From assembly GCF_002156385.1 (NCBI RefSeq), contig NZ_MVJM01000003.1, positions 104,751 through 168,750 on the forward strand: a DNA stretch of 64,000 nt, in the 5' to 3' direction. Below the pieces are notes generated by a model. That model was not told the DNA's origin, ran no database searches, and was given only the letters and a program-made list of their open reading frames with translations. The DNA comes from Halalkalibacter urbisdiaboli. GTDB lineage: Bacteria; Bacillota; Bacilli; Bacillales; Bacillaceae_D. Position 1 is the first letter of the stretch; the number at the start of each line of letters is the position of its first letter. This document shows, one piece after another, positions 26,575-37,516 of the stretch. The position numbers and the translations under genes were made by a program.

Positions 26575-27828
26575 ATGGACCATTCAAATCAAATTTCACC
26601 AGAACAAGCAATACTAGGAGTGCTAAGTGGAAAGAGTGGAGATGATCCATTTCCGATATTCAAAAAAACGAGAGCAATGGGATCAGTTATACGACTACCG
26701 TTCCCAATGGGGGAATCCGAAAAACAAGCGTGGATTGTTACACATCTTGATGAGGCGATGAAAGTACTTAAAGACCAAGAGCATTTTTGTGTTGACCCTA
26801 AATCCATTGATAAAAATAGCAACATCAAGAAATCTTTAACAGGCAATACTGATTCATCGAGTTTGTTTCTATCTAGTTCCCTGAACGCTATTGATGAGCC
26901 TGATCACAAACGACTACGTACATTAGTATCCAAAGCCTTCACACCAAGATATATGGAAAGTTTACGTCCACGTGTTCAAAAAATAGCTAATGAGTTACTT
27001 GACCAGGTTCAAGATAGAGGAGAGATGGACCTTGTTAAAGATTATGCTAATCCCTTACCAATCAATGTAATTTCAGACATGATGGGTGTTCCTAAATCCG
27101 ACCATGCAAAGATACATAAGTGGTCAGAAGGGATTGCCAATGGTCTTGGACTGGGAACTGTTGACCCAAAAACTGCTCAAAGCCTACAAGATTTCGGTGA
27201 CTATATTAAGCAACTCGTAGTCCACAAACGGAAACAGCCTTCTGATGATTTAATCAGTCAATTAATCTTAATAGAAGAGGCAGGAGATCGTCTTGACGAA
27301 AAAGAGCTTATATCGATGTTACAGCTATTGATTTTTGCTGGACACGAGACCACTTCAACCCTGATTTCTACCGGCACGTTAATTTTACTTGACCACCCGG
27401 AACAATTAGAAAAACTTAAGAGCGACCACAGCTTAATCCCTTCAGCAGTAGAAGAGTTATTGCGATTTAACGGCCCTTCAACAACCGCTGGACCACGCTA
27501 TGCACTAAAGGATCTTGAGCTTGGTGGACAACAGATTAAGAAAGGGGATATGATTTTACCTTTATTGAAATCAGCGAATCGAGATGAGCAACATTTTTCA
27601 GACTCTGAAGATTTAGATGTGACGCGCAAAATAAAACGTCATCTTGCCTTTGGGCAGGGGGTTCATATGTGCTTAGGCGCACCTCTGGCCCGTGTGGAAG
27701 GAGATATTGCATTTACCACTTTACTCAAACGCATGCCAAATCTTCAACTAAACATCCCTAGGGAGAATGTCAATTGGCATTTTAAGCTAGCCGCCCAAGG
27801 TCTCTCCACACTTCCAGTTTCTTTTTAA
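26575..27828 (+). CDS. Cytochrome P450, bacterial soluble class
   Basis: The start is ATG 26575 behind GGAAGG; an in-frame TTG at 26554 precedes it. The 417-residue protein has the oxygen-activating I-helix AGHETT (255-260), the ExxR motif in VEELLRF and the heme loop FGQGVHMCLGAPLAR with ligand C366. NAIDEPDHKRLRTLVSKAF is the usual C-helix heme-contact region. There is no membrane anchor. It lies with its own FNR, a ferredoxin and an SDR, a complete class I-type electron chain. The substrate is unknown; terpenoid, fatty-acid or aromatic hydroxylation are all possible. A weak hairpin (27856-27888) follows. Confidence 0.95.
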   Translation: MDHSNQISPEQAILGVLSGKSGDDPFPIFKKTRAMGSVIRLPFPMGESEKQAWIVTHLDEAMKVLKDQEHFCVDPKSIDKNSNIKKSLTGNTDSSSLFLSSSLNAIDEPDHKRLRTLVSKAFTPRYMESLRPRVQKIANELLDQVQDRGEMDLVKDYANPLPINVISDMMGVPKSDHAKIHKWSEGIANGLGLGTVDPKTAQSLQDFGDYIKQLVVHKRKQPSDDLISQLILIEEAGDRLDEKELISMLQLLIFAGHETTSTLISTGTLILLDHPEQLEKLKSDHSLIPSAVEELLRFNGPSTTAGPRYALKDLELGGQQIKKGDMILPLLKSANRDEQHFSDSEDLDVTRKIKRHLAFGQGVHMCLGAPLARVEGDIAFTTLLKRMPNLQLNIPRENVNWHFKLAAQGLSTLPVSF

Positions 27829-27943
27829 GGGGAAATGATATTTAATGAGTTAACTGAGGCAAGGAGCGCATTCTGTCTATCTTGCCTCTATATAATCTAA
27901 TTTTTTATAAGTATTGTTTTAGTTAAAAATGGAGGTGTGAATT

Positions 27944-28702
27944 TTGGGACGTTTAGATAACAAAGTTGCCATTATTACAGGTGCAGCGAGTGGAATGGGC
28001 TTAGCTGCAGTAAAATTATTTGCAAAAGAGGGAGCTAAAATAGTGGCTACTGACATTGCAATGGAAAATTTAAAAGAGGAATTTTCAAATCAACAGGAGA
28101 ACGTACTTACGCTGAAGTTAGATGTTACTTCTGAGAAGCAATGGAAAGATGTCAGTGAACAAGCTCAAAAAAACTATGGGAAAATAGATATATTGGTTAA
28201 TAATGCTGGAGTATCAGTTCATAAAAGTTTATTAGATGAGGATTTAGAGGGATGGAATAAAGCTCTAGCTTTAAATCTTACATCTGTTTGGCTAGGTATG
28301 AAAACAGTGATTCCTTATATGCAGAAAATGAATAAAGGTTCAATAGTGAACTGTGTTTCTTTAGCAGCAATCGTTGGAGGAGCTGACAGTGGAGCTGCAG
28401 CATACAGTGCGGCTAAAGGGGGAGTTCGCAGTCTCACTAAACATGCAGCAATTAATTTTGCTGATAGTCATATTCGAGTAAATTCCGTATATCCTGGAGC
28501 GATTTTAACAGGTGCTGCAAAGAAATATGGTGTAACTTCACAAGAACAACTTGGTCAAGCATTTGTTAATACAATACCATTACCTCCGCATGCAGGGGAG
28601 GAAAATGACATTGCCTATGCTTATTTATATCTGGCCTCTGACGAATCAAAATTTGTTACAGGAGAAGAGTTAATTGTAGACGGTGGTTGGAGTTCTCAAT
28701 AA
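27944..28702 (+). CDS. Short-chain dehydrogenase/reductase in the P450 cluster
   Basis: The start is TTG 27944, 9 nt after GGAGG, with no better ATG nearby. The 252-residue SDR has VAIITGAASGMGLAA, DILVNNAGVSVH, the catalytic YSAAKGG (YxxxK) and FVTGEELIVDGGW. It probably oxidises or reduces an alcohol or ketone, possibly the product of the neighbouring P450. It sits 115 bp after the P450 and 78 bp before the ferredoxin. Confidence 0.88.
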   Translation: MGRLDNKVAIITGAASGMGLAAVKLFAKEGAKIVATDIAMENLKEEFSNQQENVLTLKLDVTSEKQWKDVSEQAQKNYGKIDILVNNAGVSVHKSLLDEDLEGWNKALALNLTSVWLGMKTVIPYMQKMNKGSIVNCVSLAAIVGGADSGAAAYSAAKGGVRSLTKHAAINFADSHIRVNSVYPGAILTGAAKKYGVTSQEQLGQAFVNTIPLPPHAGEENDIAYAYLYLASDESKFVTGEELIVDGGWSSQ

Positions 28703-28726
28703 ATTCAAAGGACTACTCATTCGTAA

Positions 28727-29020
<294 letters not shown>

Positions 29021-29216
29021 GGATAGGGATTTAATCTGATGCCGAAATAGGTTGTCGATGATTGGGTACTGAAAAAATTAAAATATTCTTGAAAAAATAG
29101 TAGAAAACTTATTAAGACAGCTTAATAAATTTTAGGGTAAAAAAGTAAACTGGGAATATTAAACACTGGTGTAAGTTAAGTTCTTAAAAAGGATAATCTA
29201 AAAAGGGGACTTTTCC

Positions 29217-29255
29217 AAGATGATTTCTGTATATTCAGTAGTCATCTTTTTTTTA
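29217..29255 (+). terminator. Terminator of the P450 cluster
   Basis: AAGATGA and TCATCTT flank an AT-rich loop and are followed by eight T. It separates the ferredoxin from the response regulator. Confidence 0.75.
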
Positions 29256-29394
29256 TACTGTTAGACAGCTAGATTAAAAAAAGAATATTAATAAGCGTGA
29301 GCGGTTATTAAATGGTAACATTAAAATTACAAGGACCATAAATACTGGAACAAGTGATAAGGTAGAAATCCACTAGGTTAGGAAGGTGAGAAGT

Positions 29395-30048
29395 TTGAAA
29401 AAGAATATTCTAATTGTGGATGACCATTTAGTTGTAAGGGAAGGACTCAAATTAATTTTAGAAACAAATGAATCCTTTAAAATAATAGGTGAAGCAGAAA
29501 ATGGTGAGGCAGCTATTGAACTTCTAGAAAGGAATAGAGTAGATGTTATTCTATTAGACTTAAATATGCCAATTATGAGTGGATTAGAAACAATTGAACA
29601 CCTAAATCACAAACAAATTGATATCCCCATCATTATCCTCACTACTTATAATGAAGATGAATTAATGGTAAAAGCGATTCAATTAGGTGCGAAAGGATAT
29701 TTATTAAAAGATACGAACAGAGATGATTTATTTCGTACAATTGAGTCCGCATTAAGAGGAGATACACTAATAAAACCTGAAATTATGATGAAAATTTTAA
29801 ATGTGCGAGAAAATGACCAGCAAAAGAATGCTAATGATAGAAATGAAAAGTTAATTTTAACGGAAAAGGAATTATTTATAATACGAGCTGTTTCAAAAGG
29901 GTACCGGAATAAAGAGATTGCATTTGATATGGGAATTGCCGAACGAACAGTAAAAGCACACTTAACAAACATTTATAATAAGTTGGGCGTTGATTCCAGG
30001 TCTGAGGCTGTTTCTGTTGCAATCAAGCGAGGTTATATTACTTTATAA
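29395..30048 (+). CDS. NarL/LuxR-type response regulator
   Basis: I chose TTG 29395, 6 nt after GGAAGGTG; GTG 29386 overlaps that site. The 217-residue protein has a receiver domain with acidic residues in ILIVDDH, the phosphoacceptor D55 in ILLDLNMP, and the switch lysine in GAKGYLLKD. The LuxR-type HTH is at about 150-210 (AVSKGYRNKEIAFDMGI, then RTVKAHLTNIYNKLGV). It is the natural partner of the kinase at 23767. The pair brackets the P450 module and may control it. Confidence 0.92.
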   Translation: MKKNILIVDDHLVVREGLKLILETNESFKIIGEAENGEAAIELLERNRVDVILLDLNMPIMSGLETIEHLNHKQIDIPIIILTTYNEDELMVKAIQLGAKGYLLKDTNRDDLFRTIESALRGDTLIKPEIMMKILNVRENDQQKNANDRNEKLILTEKELFIIRAVSKGYRNKEIAFDMGIAERTVKAHLTNIYNKLGVDSRSEAVSVAIKRGYITL

Positions 30049-30354
30049 CAAAAATATATAAATATTACTGATTTACAGATGAATCCTTTGTTAATGTTTT
30101 CATAGGAAAAAGTAAATCTAAAAAAGAGTTAACGAGACCAGGAACTGAAGATTAGTTCTATAACATTTTGAAATGAATTCATAATCTTTACAAAGGACTT
30201 TTTGGTAACCCATACTCTCAGTAGTCGATTTTGGACCAACTTCTTTTACTGACTGGTAATAAAATGAAGTATAAGAGTGGTTATAACTATTAACATGTAA
30301 ATAGAATCATTCTCGTATCGCTTACATATTTGATTAAAGCTACTTTCATCATCA
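30049..30354. other. Intergenic region without recognised gene
   Basis: AT-rich sequence between the response regulator and the chemoreceptor terminator. I see no open frame with a ribosome site. Confidence 0.6.
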
Positions 30355-30392
30355 AAAAACGTACATATGGGGTATTCTACATGTACGTTTTT
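30355..30392. terminator. Bidirectional terminator between convergent genes
   Basis: AAAACGTACAT and ATGTACGTTTT pair around a 14-nt loop. A and T runs on both sides serve the response regulator (+) and the chemoreceptor (-). Confidence 0.8.
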
Positions 30393-30411
30393 GTTAATAA
30401 ATTTAAACCTG

Positions 30412-32085
30412 TTAGACTTCTAACTTAAATTTGTTTATTTGGGTTTTTAATTCCTTAGCCACTTCTGCTAAGTTTATAGCGGATAGATTCACTTCTTCCA
30501 TAGTTGCTAACTGTTCCTCTGATGAGGCTGCTATATCGGCTGTATTCAAAGAAGCCGATTGAGCAACGGAAGCCACTTCTTTAATCGATACATGAACATC
30601 TTCCATATTCGAAGACATTCTTGTGGAAAGGGCAGATAGGACCTGGATTTCTCCGTTTACATTTTCCACCGCAATTAAAATATTACCAAAGCTTCTTCCT
30701 GTATCTTCAACCAAACTTAGTCCTTCTTTAACCTGATCTAAACTAATCTTAGTCATTTTTACCGCTTTAAAAATATCATCTCGTATGAAATTTACTATAC
30801 TTGAGATTTGATTTGCCGAATTCCTAGATTGTTCCGCCAATTTTCTAACCTCATTAGCTACAACAGCAAATCCTTTACCGTGCTCCCCTGCTCTCGCAGA
30901 CTCAATGGAAGCATTTAACGCTAATAAGTTTGTTTGTTCAGCAATTTCAGTAATTGCATTAATAATCTCACCAATTCTTTGAGAGTTATTATCTAGTTCA
31001 ATAATTAGTTGATTCGTCTCCGCAGTAGAAGAGTTGATTGTATTCATTTGTTTTGTGACTTCCTTTAACATATCATTTCCTAAATTACATTGATTTGATG
31101 CAGTGGAAGTAGCCTCTGTTAGAGAAGATGCTGTTGAGATAATTCTGTTTACTCCCTTTGATAAATCATTTATTGCTTTTTCAGTGTCTTCTACAGCGCC
31201 CCCTTGTATTTCAGATCCGCTTGCCACCTCTTGAAGAGCTGTTGTAACCTGGCTTGAAGAGGAGGAGGTTTTTTCTGCACTTGTTATTAATTGTTCAGAG
31301 GAAGCAGCAACTTGATTTGATGTATCCTTCACGTTCGCTATTAATAATCTAAGATTATGTAGCATTTTATTAAATGAAGAAGCAAGATGACCTATTTCGT
31401 CACTATTCTTCACATTGACTTCCTTTATTAATAAATTACCATTACTAATTTCATCAGCAGCAACAGCAATTTGCTTCAAAGGCTTAGAAATAATTTTACT
31501 AATATACCAAGTCATAAATAAACCGACAAAAAATGCTAAGATACTTATAGCTGTTATCACCTTATTACTAAATTGAGTCATAAATACTAAAGCACTCTGT
31601 GTATTATCTAAATCAGATTGGTGTATATCTCTAATTTGGTTCGCAAGCTCCATTGCATCAGCTATAAGAACACTACTTTGCTCAGTTACCATCGTGTAAT
31701 CCTTTTCTTGAATGACAGTCATTTCTTGAGCTATTTGATATAATTGACCTTCCAATCTAATAAATTGTTCTATTTTACTTCTAGTAGCATTATCAATCCC
31801 CAATGCCAATAATTTATTAGCATGTTTATGAAACTGTTGATTCAATTCCTCTGATTTAACGTTTAAATTAGAATCTGTTTTTACAATATACTTTGTCATT
31901 GTAAGATTTAAATCAAATAAGGCATTTTCCATTTCGTTAAATTGTTTAATTTTCTCATTTGTTTCACTGTTTATTACTAAGTACTCATCGATAGAAGAGA
32001 AAGCGGAATTAGTAAAATAGGTAATTATACCCAGAGAAATCAAGGTGGTTATAAAACTACATAATAATTTTCTTCTTATATTCAT
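30412..32085 (-). CDS. Methyl-accepting chemotaxis protein
   Basis: This 557-residue transmembrane chemoreceptor has an N-terminal membrane helix (about 7-27) and a helical periplasm-type sensor domain (about 30-175, four-helix-bundle or HBM-like). A second membrane helix ([20 protein letters not shown], about 176-195) precedes a HAMP linker ([18 protein letters not shown]). The cytoplasmic signalling hairpin has the conserved tip [20 protein letters not shown]. It would steer motility through CheA/CheW. Placed inside a sugar-use island it may sense a sugar, but the ligand cannot be read from sequence. It has a good ribosome site (GGAGG) upstream. Confidence 0.93.
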   Translation of the reverse strand: MNIRRKLLCSFITTLISLGIITYFTNSAFSSIDEYLVINSETNEKIKQFNEMENALFDLNLTMTKYIVKTDSNLNVKSEELNQQFHKHANKLLALGIDNATRSKIEQFIRLEGQLYQIAQEMTVIQEKDYTMVTEQSSVLIADAMELANQIRDIHQSDLDNTQSALVFMTQFSNKVITAISILAFFVGLFMTWYISKIISKPLKQIAVAADEISNGNLLIKEVNVKNSDEIGHLASSFNKMLHNLRLLIANVKDTSNQVAASSEQLITSAEKTSSSSSQVTTALQEVASGSEIQGGAVEDTEKAINDLSKGVNRIISTASSLTEATSTASNQCNLGNDMLKEVTKQMNTINSSTAETNQLIIELDNNSQRIGEIINAITEIAEQTNLLALNASIESARAGEHGKGFAVVANEVRKLAEQSRNSANQISSIVNFIRDDIFKAVKMTKISLDQVKEGLSLVEDTGRSFGNILIAVENVNGEIQVLSALSTRMSSNMEDVHVSIKEVASVAQSASLNTADIAASSEEQLATMEEVNLSAINLAEVAKELKTQINKFKLEV

Positions 32086-32761
32086 TTAAGTCCTCCTGCC
32101 TTGTGATTATTTTCTAAGTTCCTTATTGGTGTATTGATAATCTTTATTCTGAAAAATATTATCTCAGTTAAATATTATATTCCGATATTCTAAGTCCTTT
32201 TTATAGTAATTTCGTATTATTTTTATTAAAGGGAGTAATAACATCACACAGGTTTGTAGTGTGATTCTACTGGTCATTACTATCACAAATAAATAAAACA
32301 AAATTGGCTGATTTAAGTTAATAAAGGCTTATAGATCTTAAATAAAATAAAAAGTCCAGTGATGGCGCCCTCAAAAAGCTAGAATTTTATTTATGCAGCA
32401 TTTGGCTGGTTTGAGTTCAATAATGTATTGAGAATAAGTTGTAGGATTGACCGATCTGTACTATTCTTTATTAGTTTAGGGTTTTTCAATATAACTATCC
32501 TTTGAAATTACTAAATAAACATCATAGATTGTTCGGGAGAGGAAGTAAAAAAGAAGAGAAGAAAAAAGTAATAACGGGGAGAAGGCTTTTGAGGTCTGAC
32601 CAGTATAAGTAGTACACATGGAGAACCGTTCAGTAGCTCTTTAGGGTTTGTTCAGTAACAAAGACTTCCAGCCGTCGAGCAAACCACTCGATCTCACGGA
32701 TGGTTTTGATTTTTTATCAAAAAGTGTGTCTCTCAATTATGATTATAACGCTACTTAATTA
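32086..32761. other. Long intergenic region with coding-like traces
   Basis: Between the chemoreceptor and the GH2 operator I find no intact gene. On the minus strand at about 32395-32460 a short open stretch ends in LILNTLLNSNQPNAA, which looks like the tail of a lost protein, perhaps a transposase. At about 32707-32727 TTTTGAT and ATCAAAA form a hairpin. Confidence 0.4.
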
Positions 32762-32814
32762 CACTAAAAATATTACCAAATTACCATATTGTTTAAAGAA
32801 AGTAATGTTACGAT
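32762..32814 (+). promoter_or_regulatory. Six-promoter shared operator and -10 box, GH2 gene
   Basis: CACTA 32762, TACCA 32774 and TACCATA 32782-32788 are followed after 20 nt by TACGAT (32809-32814). The first half-site and the -10 spacing differ by one base from the other copies. The predicted leader is about 75 nt. Confidence 0.65.
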
Positions 32815-32897
32815 AACTATCAAACGGATAATATTTAATTGAGTTAGCCCTTAGAAGAGGGGAAAAATGTATAAAAAAAGGTTTGGGAGAGGGTACG

Positions 32898-35120
32898 ATG
32901 AGAAAAAACATATTAATTAATGAAAATTGGAAGTTTGTAAAAGCAAATGTTGGAGAAGAGGAAGTATTTAAGGCATCAGGAGAGAAAGTAAACATTCCTC
33001 ATACATGGAATGCCATCGACGGACAAGATGGAGGTAATGATTATTACAGGGGAACTTGTTGGTATGGGAAGACGTTTTATAAGCCGGAGATAAATCCTGG
33101 TGACCAGGTATATTTGGAATTTCGAGGTGCAAACTCTACAGCTGAAGTATGGGTGAATAATACTAAACTAGCAACACATGATGGGGGTTATTCAACTTTT
33201 AGAGTAAACATCACAGAAGTCTTAAAAGAAGAGAATGAGTTGGTTGTTTCCGTTGATAATGGACCTAATGATAGGGTATATCCTCAAAAAGCTGACTTTA
33301 CCTTTTACGGTGGGATATATCGTGATGTGTACATGGTAATAGTATCTGAAAATCATTTTGATATGGATTACTATGGGGGCAGAGGTCTACAAATAACTTC
33401 GGAAATAAATGATAAAACTGCAGTTGTAACTTTAAAATCATTTATTACTGGAGAAGCTGAGGGTGTTCGTTATACAATCGAGGGCGTGGGTTTAATTGAA
33501 GTACCTGTTATTGGTGGAGTTGCTGTGGGTACTATTGAAATAGCAGAAGTTCATTTATGGGATGGACTGAATGACCCATATTTATATGAAGCAAAAGCAG
33601 AGCTTATAAAAAATGGGAACGTTATCGATCAGGTAGATAGTCGTTTCGGATGTAAAACATTTTCTTTTGATAAGGATAAAGGATTTATCTTAAATGGTAG
33701 ACCTTATCCACTTAGAGGTGTTTCACGTCACCAAGACAGAAGAGGTGTTGGGAACGCTATTACCAGAGAAATGATGATAGAGGATATGGATATTATAAAG
33801 GAAATAGGTGCAAATACAATTCGTCTAGCCCATTATCAGCATGATCAGTATTTTTATGATTTATGTGATGAATACGGAATGATTGTATGGGCTGAAATAC
33901 CGTATATCACGGAACATATGCCTAATGGAAGAGAGAATACGATAACGCAGTTGACAGAATTAATCGTACAGAACTATAATCATCCATCAATCATTTGTTG
34001 GGGATTATCAAACGAAATAACTGTTCCGGGTGTAACGGATGATTTAATCGACAACCATAAGATCTTAAATGATTTGGCACATAGCCTGGACAGTACTAGA
34101 CCAACAACTATGGCCCATGCTTTTATGCTTGAAATTGATGAACCATTAGTATTCTTACCTGATATTATGTCTTATAACGTATACTATGGTTGGTATTTAG
34201 GAGAACTAACGGATAATGATAAATTCTTTGATGACTTCCATGAAAAATATCCCGATAAAATAATCGGTTTTTCTGAATATGGTGCCGATGCTAACCCTAG
34301 ATTACAAACCCCAACTCCTGAGAAAGGGGATTATACAGAACAATATCAGACAGTATATCATGAACATATGCTTAATATGTTTGAGGACCGTCCTTATCTT
34401 TGGTCAACACACGTATGGAATATGTTTGACTTCGCTGCAGACGGTCGTGATGAAGGTGGAGAGAACGGAATAAACCAGAAGGGGCTAGTCACTTTTGATA
34501 GAAAGTATAAGAAGGATGCGTTCTATCTTTACAAGGCGTATTGGAATAATGAACCTTTTGTACATGTATGTGGAAGAAATTATGTAGATCGTCACGAAGA
34601 AGAAACAGAAATTAAAGTGTACTCAAGTTATGACGCTGTTGAATTATATAATAACGGCGAACTAGTAGAAAAGCAGAGTGGTAATAAAGTATTTACATTC
34701 AAACTGAAACTTCAGGGCGAGCATAGAATTGAAGTAAAAGCAGGTAATTGTTCAGATGAAATCACGATAAGAAAAGTGGCAGAAAAGAATAAAAATTATG
34801 TATTAGTAGGACGAGATGTTATCAATTGGTTTGACAAACCAGAAATGAACCAACCTGAGGGCTATTATTCTATTAAAGACGTAATGGGGGATATTCGGAA
34901 AAGTCCTGAGGGAGCCCAAGTCCTAGACGATATGATGAATTTTGTAAAGTCTAAACGAGGAGACGTGGCAAAAAATGTGAAACAGTCTGAATCCATGGCT
35001 AGAATAATGAATGCTATGACTCTTGAAGCACTAATTAAACAAGCAGGAGGCTCTATTCCTGAGTCAATGGTTGTGGAAATCAATAAATCATTAAATAAAA
35101 TTAAAAAGGTAAACGACTAG
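32898..35120 (+). CDS. GH2 beta-glycosidase with a C-terminal helical extension
   Basis: The start is ATG 32898 behind GGGAGAGGG. The 740-residue protein has the GH2 jelly-roll (NIPHTWNAIDGQDGG), immunoglobulin-like domain and TIM barrel (RGVSRHQDRRGVGNA). Acid/base is E373 in WGLSNEI and the nucleophile E460 in GFSEYGAD. A DUF4982-like sandwich follows, then about 80 residues beginning PEGYYSIKDVMGDIR that I cannot assign. There is no signal peptide. Beta-galactosidase, glucuronidase and xylosidase-like activities all occur among such GH2 enzymes. A second copy of only the C-terminal extension survives at 36756, beyond the MFS gene. Confidence 0.9.
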   Translation: MRKNILINENWKFVKANVGEEEVFKASGEKVNIPHTWNAIDGQDGGNDYYRGTCWYGKTFYKPEINPGDQVYLEFRGANSTAEVWVNNTKLATHDGGYSTFRVNITEVLKEENELVVSVDNGPNDRVYPQKADFTFYGGIYRDVYMVIVSENHFDMDYYGGRGLQITSEINDKTAVVTLKSFITGEAEGVRYTIEGVGLIEVPVIGGVAVGTIEIAEVHLWDGLNDPYLYEAKAELIKNGNVIDQVDSRFGCKTFSFDKDKGFILNGRPYPLRGVSRHQDRRGVGNAITREMMIEDMDIIKEIGANTIRLAHYQHDQYFYDLCDEYGMIVWAEIPYITEHMPNGRENTITQLTELIVQNYNHPSIICWGLSNEITVPGVTDDLIDNHKILNDLAHSLDSTRPTTMAHAFMLEIDEPLVFLPDIMSYNVYYGWYLGELTDNDKFFDDFHEKYPDKIIGFSEYGADANPRLQTPTPEKGDYTEQYQTVYHEHMLNMFEDRPYLWSTHVWNMFDFAADGRDEGGENGINQKGLVTFDRKYKKDAFYLYKAYWNNEPFVHVCGRNYVDRHEEETEIKVYSSYDAVELYNNGELVEKQSGNKVFTFKLKLQGEHRIEVKAGNCSDEITIRKVAEKNKNYVLVGRDVINWFDKPEMNQPEGYYSIKDVMGDIRKSPEGAQVLDDMMNFVKSKRGDVAKNVKQSESMARIMNAMTLEALIKQAGGSIPESMVVEINKSLNKIKKVND

Positions 35121-35167
35121 TTTAGTTTTATCATTAAAGAAATTAAGTATTTTAATCAAGTAAGCAG

Positions 35168-35200
35168 AAGGCATAGAGATGTTTATTTTCTATGCCTTTC
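35168..35200 (+). terminator. Terminator after GH2
   Basis: AAGGCATAGA and TCTATGCCTT form a stem with an AT-rich loop. The following 300 bp to the MFS gene hold no other recognised element. Confidence 0.75.
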
Positions 35201-35511
35201 GGTGTGAATTATACTTTGGATCTTATTTAGAGACAAATACAAATTTGCACACATTGCGGGTCAGAGCCTGTCGAAAGACGAAGTGATAGATTTGTATCTG
35301 GGGTCAGCCCCTTCAAATGGACAAATGTTCACGAGGAGGGTATGACCCCTATGATCATGCTAGACTTTGATGAAAATACTTTTCACGCAATTGTTCTTTC
35401 TTTTCTTTGTATGCCTTAGCTAATTGGTAACTATTTAATGGAGCAATTAGCTGTTAATGCATATGTGAATGAATAAGTTAGAAAATGAAAAGAAGAGGAA
35501 GTAGGGGAATA

Positions 35512-36711
35512 ATGAATAAAAACTTATTAAAACTGGCCATTTTTTCAATATCTATTTTAACTATTATGGCAGGTGCTGCAATATCTCCTGCTCTAGGAGA
35601 AATATCACTAGCCTTTCCGAATGCTAGTGAAACAACGATTAAACTCTTGTTAACTTTACCTTCGGTTATGATTATACCTTTCATTTTTGTGTCTAGTTAT
35701 TTAACTAGTCGTTTTTCCAAAAAAAATATTCTATTAGTTGGAATGATTATATATATAATAGGTGGAGTCGGAGGTGGGCTAGTATCTAGCATTGAAATGA
35801 TGTTAATTTGCCGTGGGATTTTAGGAATTGGTGTTGGATGTATGTTACCAATATCAACGTCATTAGTCCCTGATTTTTTTGATGGTGAGGAAAGAACGAA
35901 GACCATGGGGCAAGTAATGGCTTGCACAAACCTTGGAGGTGTCATCCTGTTTACTGCATCTGGATTTTTGGCATCGCTAAACTGGAGAGTTGTCTTTGGT
36001 GTATATTTACTCGCGGTGGTTTCCATCATCCTTGTTTATTTGTTTTTACCTAAAATAAATCCACTTAAGCGTTCACCTGATGGTGTTAAACTGAGGTTAC
36101 CAGGGAGCATATATCTGTATGGACTAGGAGCATTAATGGTAGTTTTGGTGATGTTCTCGATTCAATCAAACATTGCTTTATACATGGTTGAAAAAGAGAT
36201 TGGTGATGCACGGTATGCTGGTTTGATTGCAGCCACTTCGACAGCAGCAGGGTTTGTTGCAGGTTTGGTCATAGCACAAGTAAAAAGACTCTTACAATAC
36301 TATTTAATTGCCGCACTAGTATTTTCGGTAGCAACTGGATTTGGCATTATTAGCTTAGCACAAGACCCATTACTAATGGGTGTAGGAGTTGGTATGTGTG
36401 GTTTTGGACTTGGGATTATTCTGCCTAGTATAATGGATCAAGTTTCACGTCAAGTAGCTCCAACACAAACTGTACATGCTATGGCCATTGTTACGAGTAT
36501 GATATTTGTAGGCCAGTTTTTATCACCTATCTTATTGGACTCAATAGGTGTTTTGTTTGGTAATACAACGATTCAATTTACGTATCAATTTCTGACCATA
36601 AGTATATTGATTGCAGCGGTTACTTTTTTCATTAAATCGATAAGAAAACACGTTTCTGGATTGAGACAAACAGTTGTTGAGAATAAAGTGAATGAGAGAC
36701 AAAATTCTTAA
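35512..36711 (+). CDS. MFS transporter, about 12 membrane helices
   Basis: I chose ATG 35512, which follows GGAAGTAGGGG; ATG 35485 lies upstream of that purine tract. The 399-residue protein is hydrophobic throughout with the pattern of 12 helices. It has MFS loop motifs such as SYLTSRFSKKNILLVGM after helix 2 and CRGILGIGVGCMLPIS in helix 4. The substrate is not evident. Its position between an intact GH2 gene and a GH2 remnant suggests sugar or sugar-derivative transport, but drug-type exporters look similar. Confidence 0.8.
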   Translation: MNKNLLKLAIFSISILTIMAGAAISPALGEISLAFPNASETTIKLLLTLPSVMIIPFIFVSSYLTSRFSKKNILLVGMIIYIIGGVGGGLVSSIEMMLICRGILGIGVGCMLPISTSLVPDFFDGEERTKTMGQVMACTNLGGVILFTASGFLASLNWRVVFGVYLLAVVSIILVYLFLPKINPLKRSPDGVKLRLPGSIYLYGLGALMVVLVMFSIQSNIALYMVEKEIGDARYAGLIAATSTAAGFVAGLVIAQVKRLLQYYLIAALVFSVATGFGIISLAQDPLLMGVGVGMCGFGLGIILPSIMDQVSRQVAPTQTVHAMAIVTSMIFVGQFLSPILLDSIGVLFGNTTIQFTYQFLTISILIAAVTFFIKSIRKHVSGLRQTVVENKVNERQNS

Positions 36712-36755
36712 ATTAGGGGGTATGAACCCTGTGTTCAGCGCAAATAGTAAGATAT

Positions 36756-37033
36756 AATGACCCAGAAATGAACAGTCCCGAGGGATATTATTCTATTAGG
36801 GATGTCATGGCTGATATACGAAAAGACCCTAAAGGAAACAAAATCTTAGATGATATGTTCGCTTATGTAAAATCTAAGCGTGGAGATGTCGCAAAAGATG
36901 TTAAACAATCTAAATCCATGACTAAAATAATAATGCGACGACTGTTGAAGCCTTGATTAAACAAGCAGGGGGGTCTATACCTAAGTCAATGATAGTTGAA
37001 ATTAACAAAGCTTTAAATAAAATCAAGAAGTAA
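36756..37033 (+). pseudogene. 3' remnant of a second GH2 gene
   Basis: The translation from 36756 aligns residue by residue with the last 85 or so codons of the GH2 gene at 32898: PEGYYSIRDVMADIRKDP against PEGYYSIKDVMGDIRKSP, then KSKRGDVAKDVKQSKSM, then (after a frameshift near 36930) VEALIKQAGGSIPKSM. Nothing of the catalytic part remains. This is the scar of a duplicated or displaced GH2 gene. Confidence 0.88.
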
Positions 37034-37516
37034 AAATTTATTTTAGAGAAGTAGTTTTGATTAGAAGCTAACTTAATTTTTTACATTAAGGTGGGGTTGG
37101 ACATTTTTGATGTTCAACCTTATTTCACTATTTAGAAACTTACCTAACAAAAATCATTACAGAAGGAACTTAATCATAAATAAGTAAAAAGCAATTAAGT
37201 AATATAGTTATTAACAAAAGGTTAAAAAAACGTTACAATATTATTAGATTTAAATAATAAAATTGTATTAGTTAAATAATATGATAGATGAACACAGCAT
37301 TATTTAATGTTTTAATAAATTCACTACTTGAAGTTGAAAAGTGTTTTAATAAAATCCACAGGGCTGGGTATGTAATGAGAATGTGAAGAACGGTTAGCTG
37401 ATTGGCTAACCGTTTTTATTTCGATGTTATAGTAATATTATTTTTAAAAGTGTTGAGGTTTAAAATCATTTAGTTCATCGTTAGTTTCTATGTTATACCT
37501 GTTTTAATTTTTGATA
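37034..37516. other. Intergenic region with two terminator hairpins
   Basis: A hairpin at 37088-37125 (GGTTGGACAT with ATGTTCAACC, then TTATTT) ends the GH2 remnant. A second at 37389-37418 (AACGGTTAGC with GCTAACCGTT, then TTTATTT) lies nearer the convergent GH3. No gene is seen. Confidence 0.7.

Noticed and set aside
29315-29345. ACCATAAATACT upstream of the response regulator resembling the shared operator
   Set aside because: Only the last box is similar; the two upstream boxes and the 19-nt spacing to a -10 are absent.
37208-37235. A cre-like sequence around AAAACGTTACAAT
   Set aside because: The conserved TG of the consensus is missing and no gene start is near.
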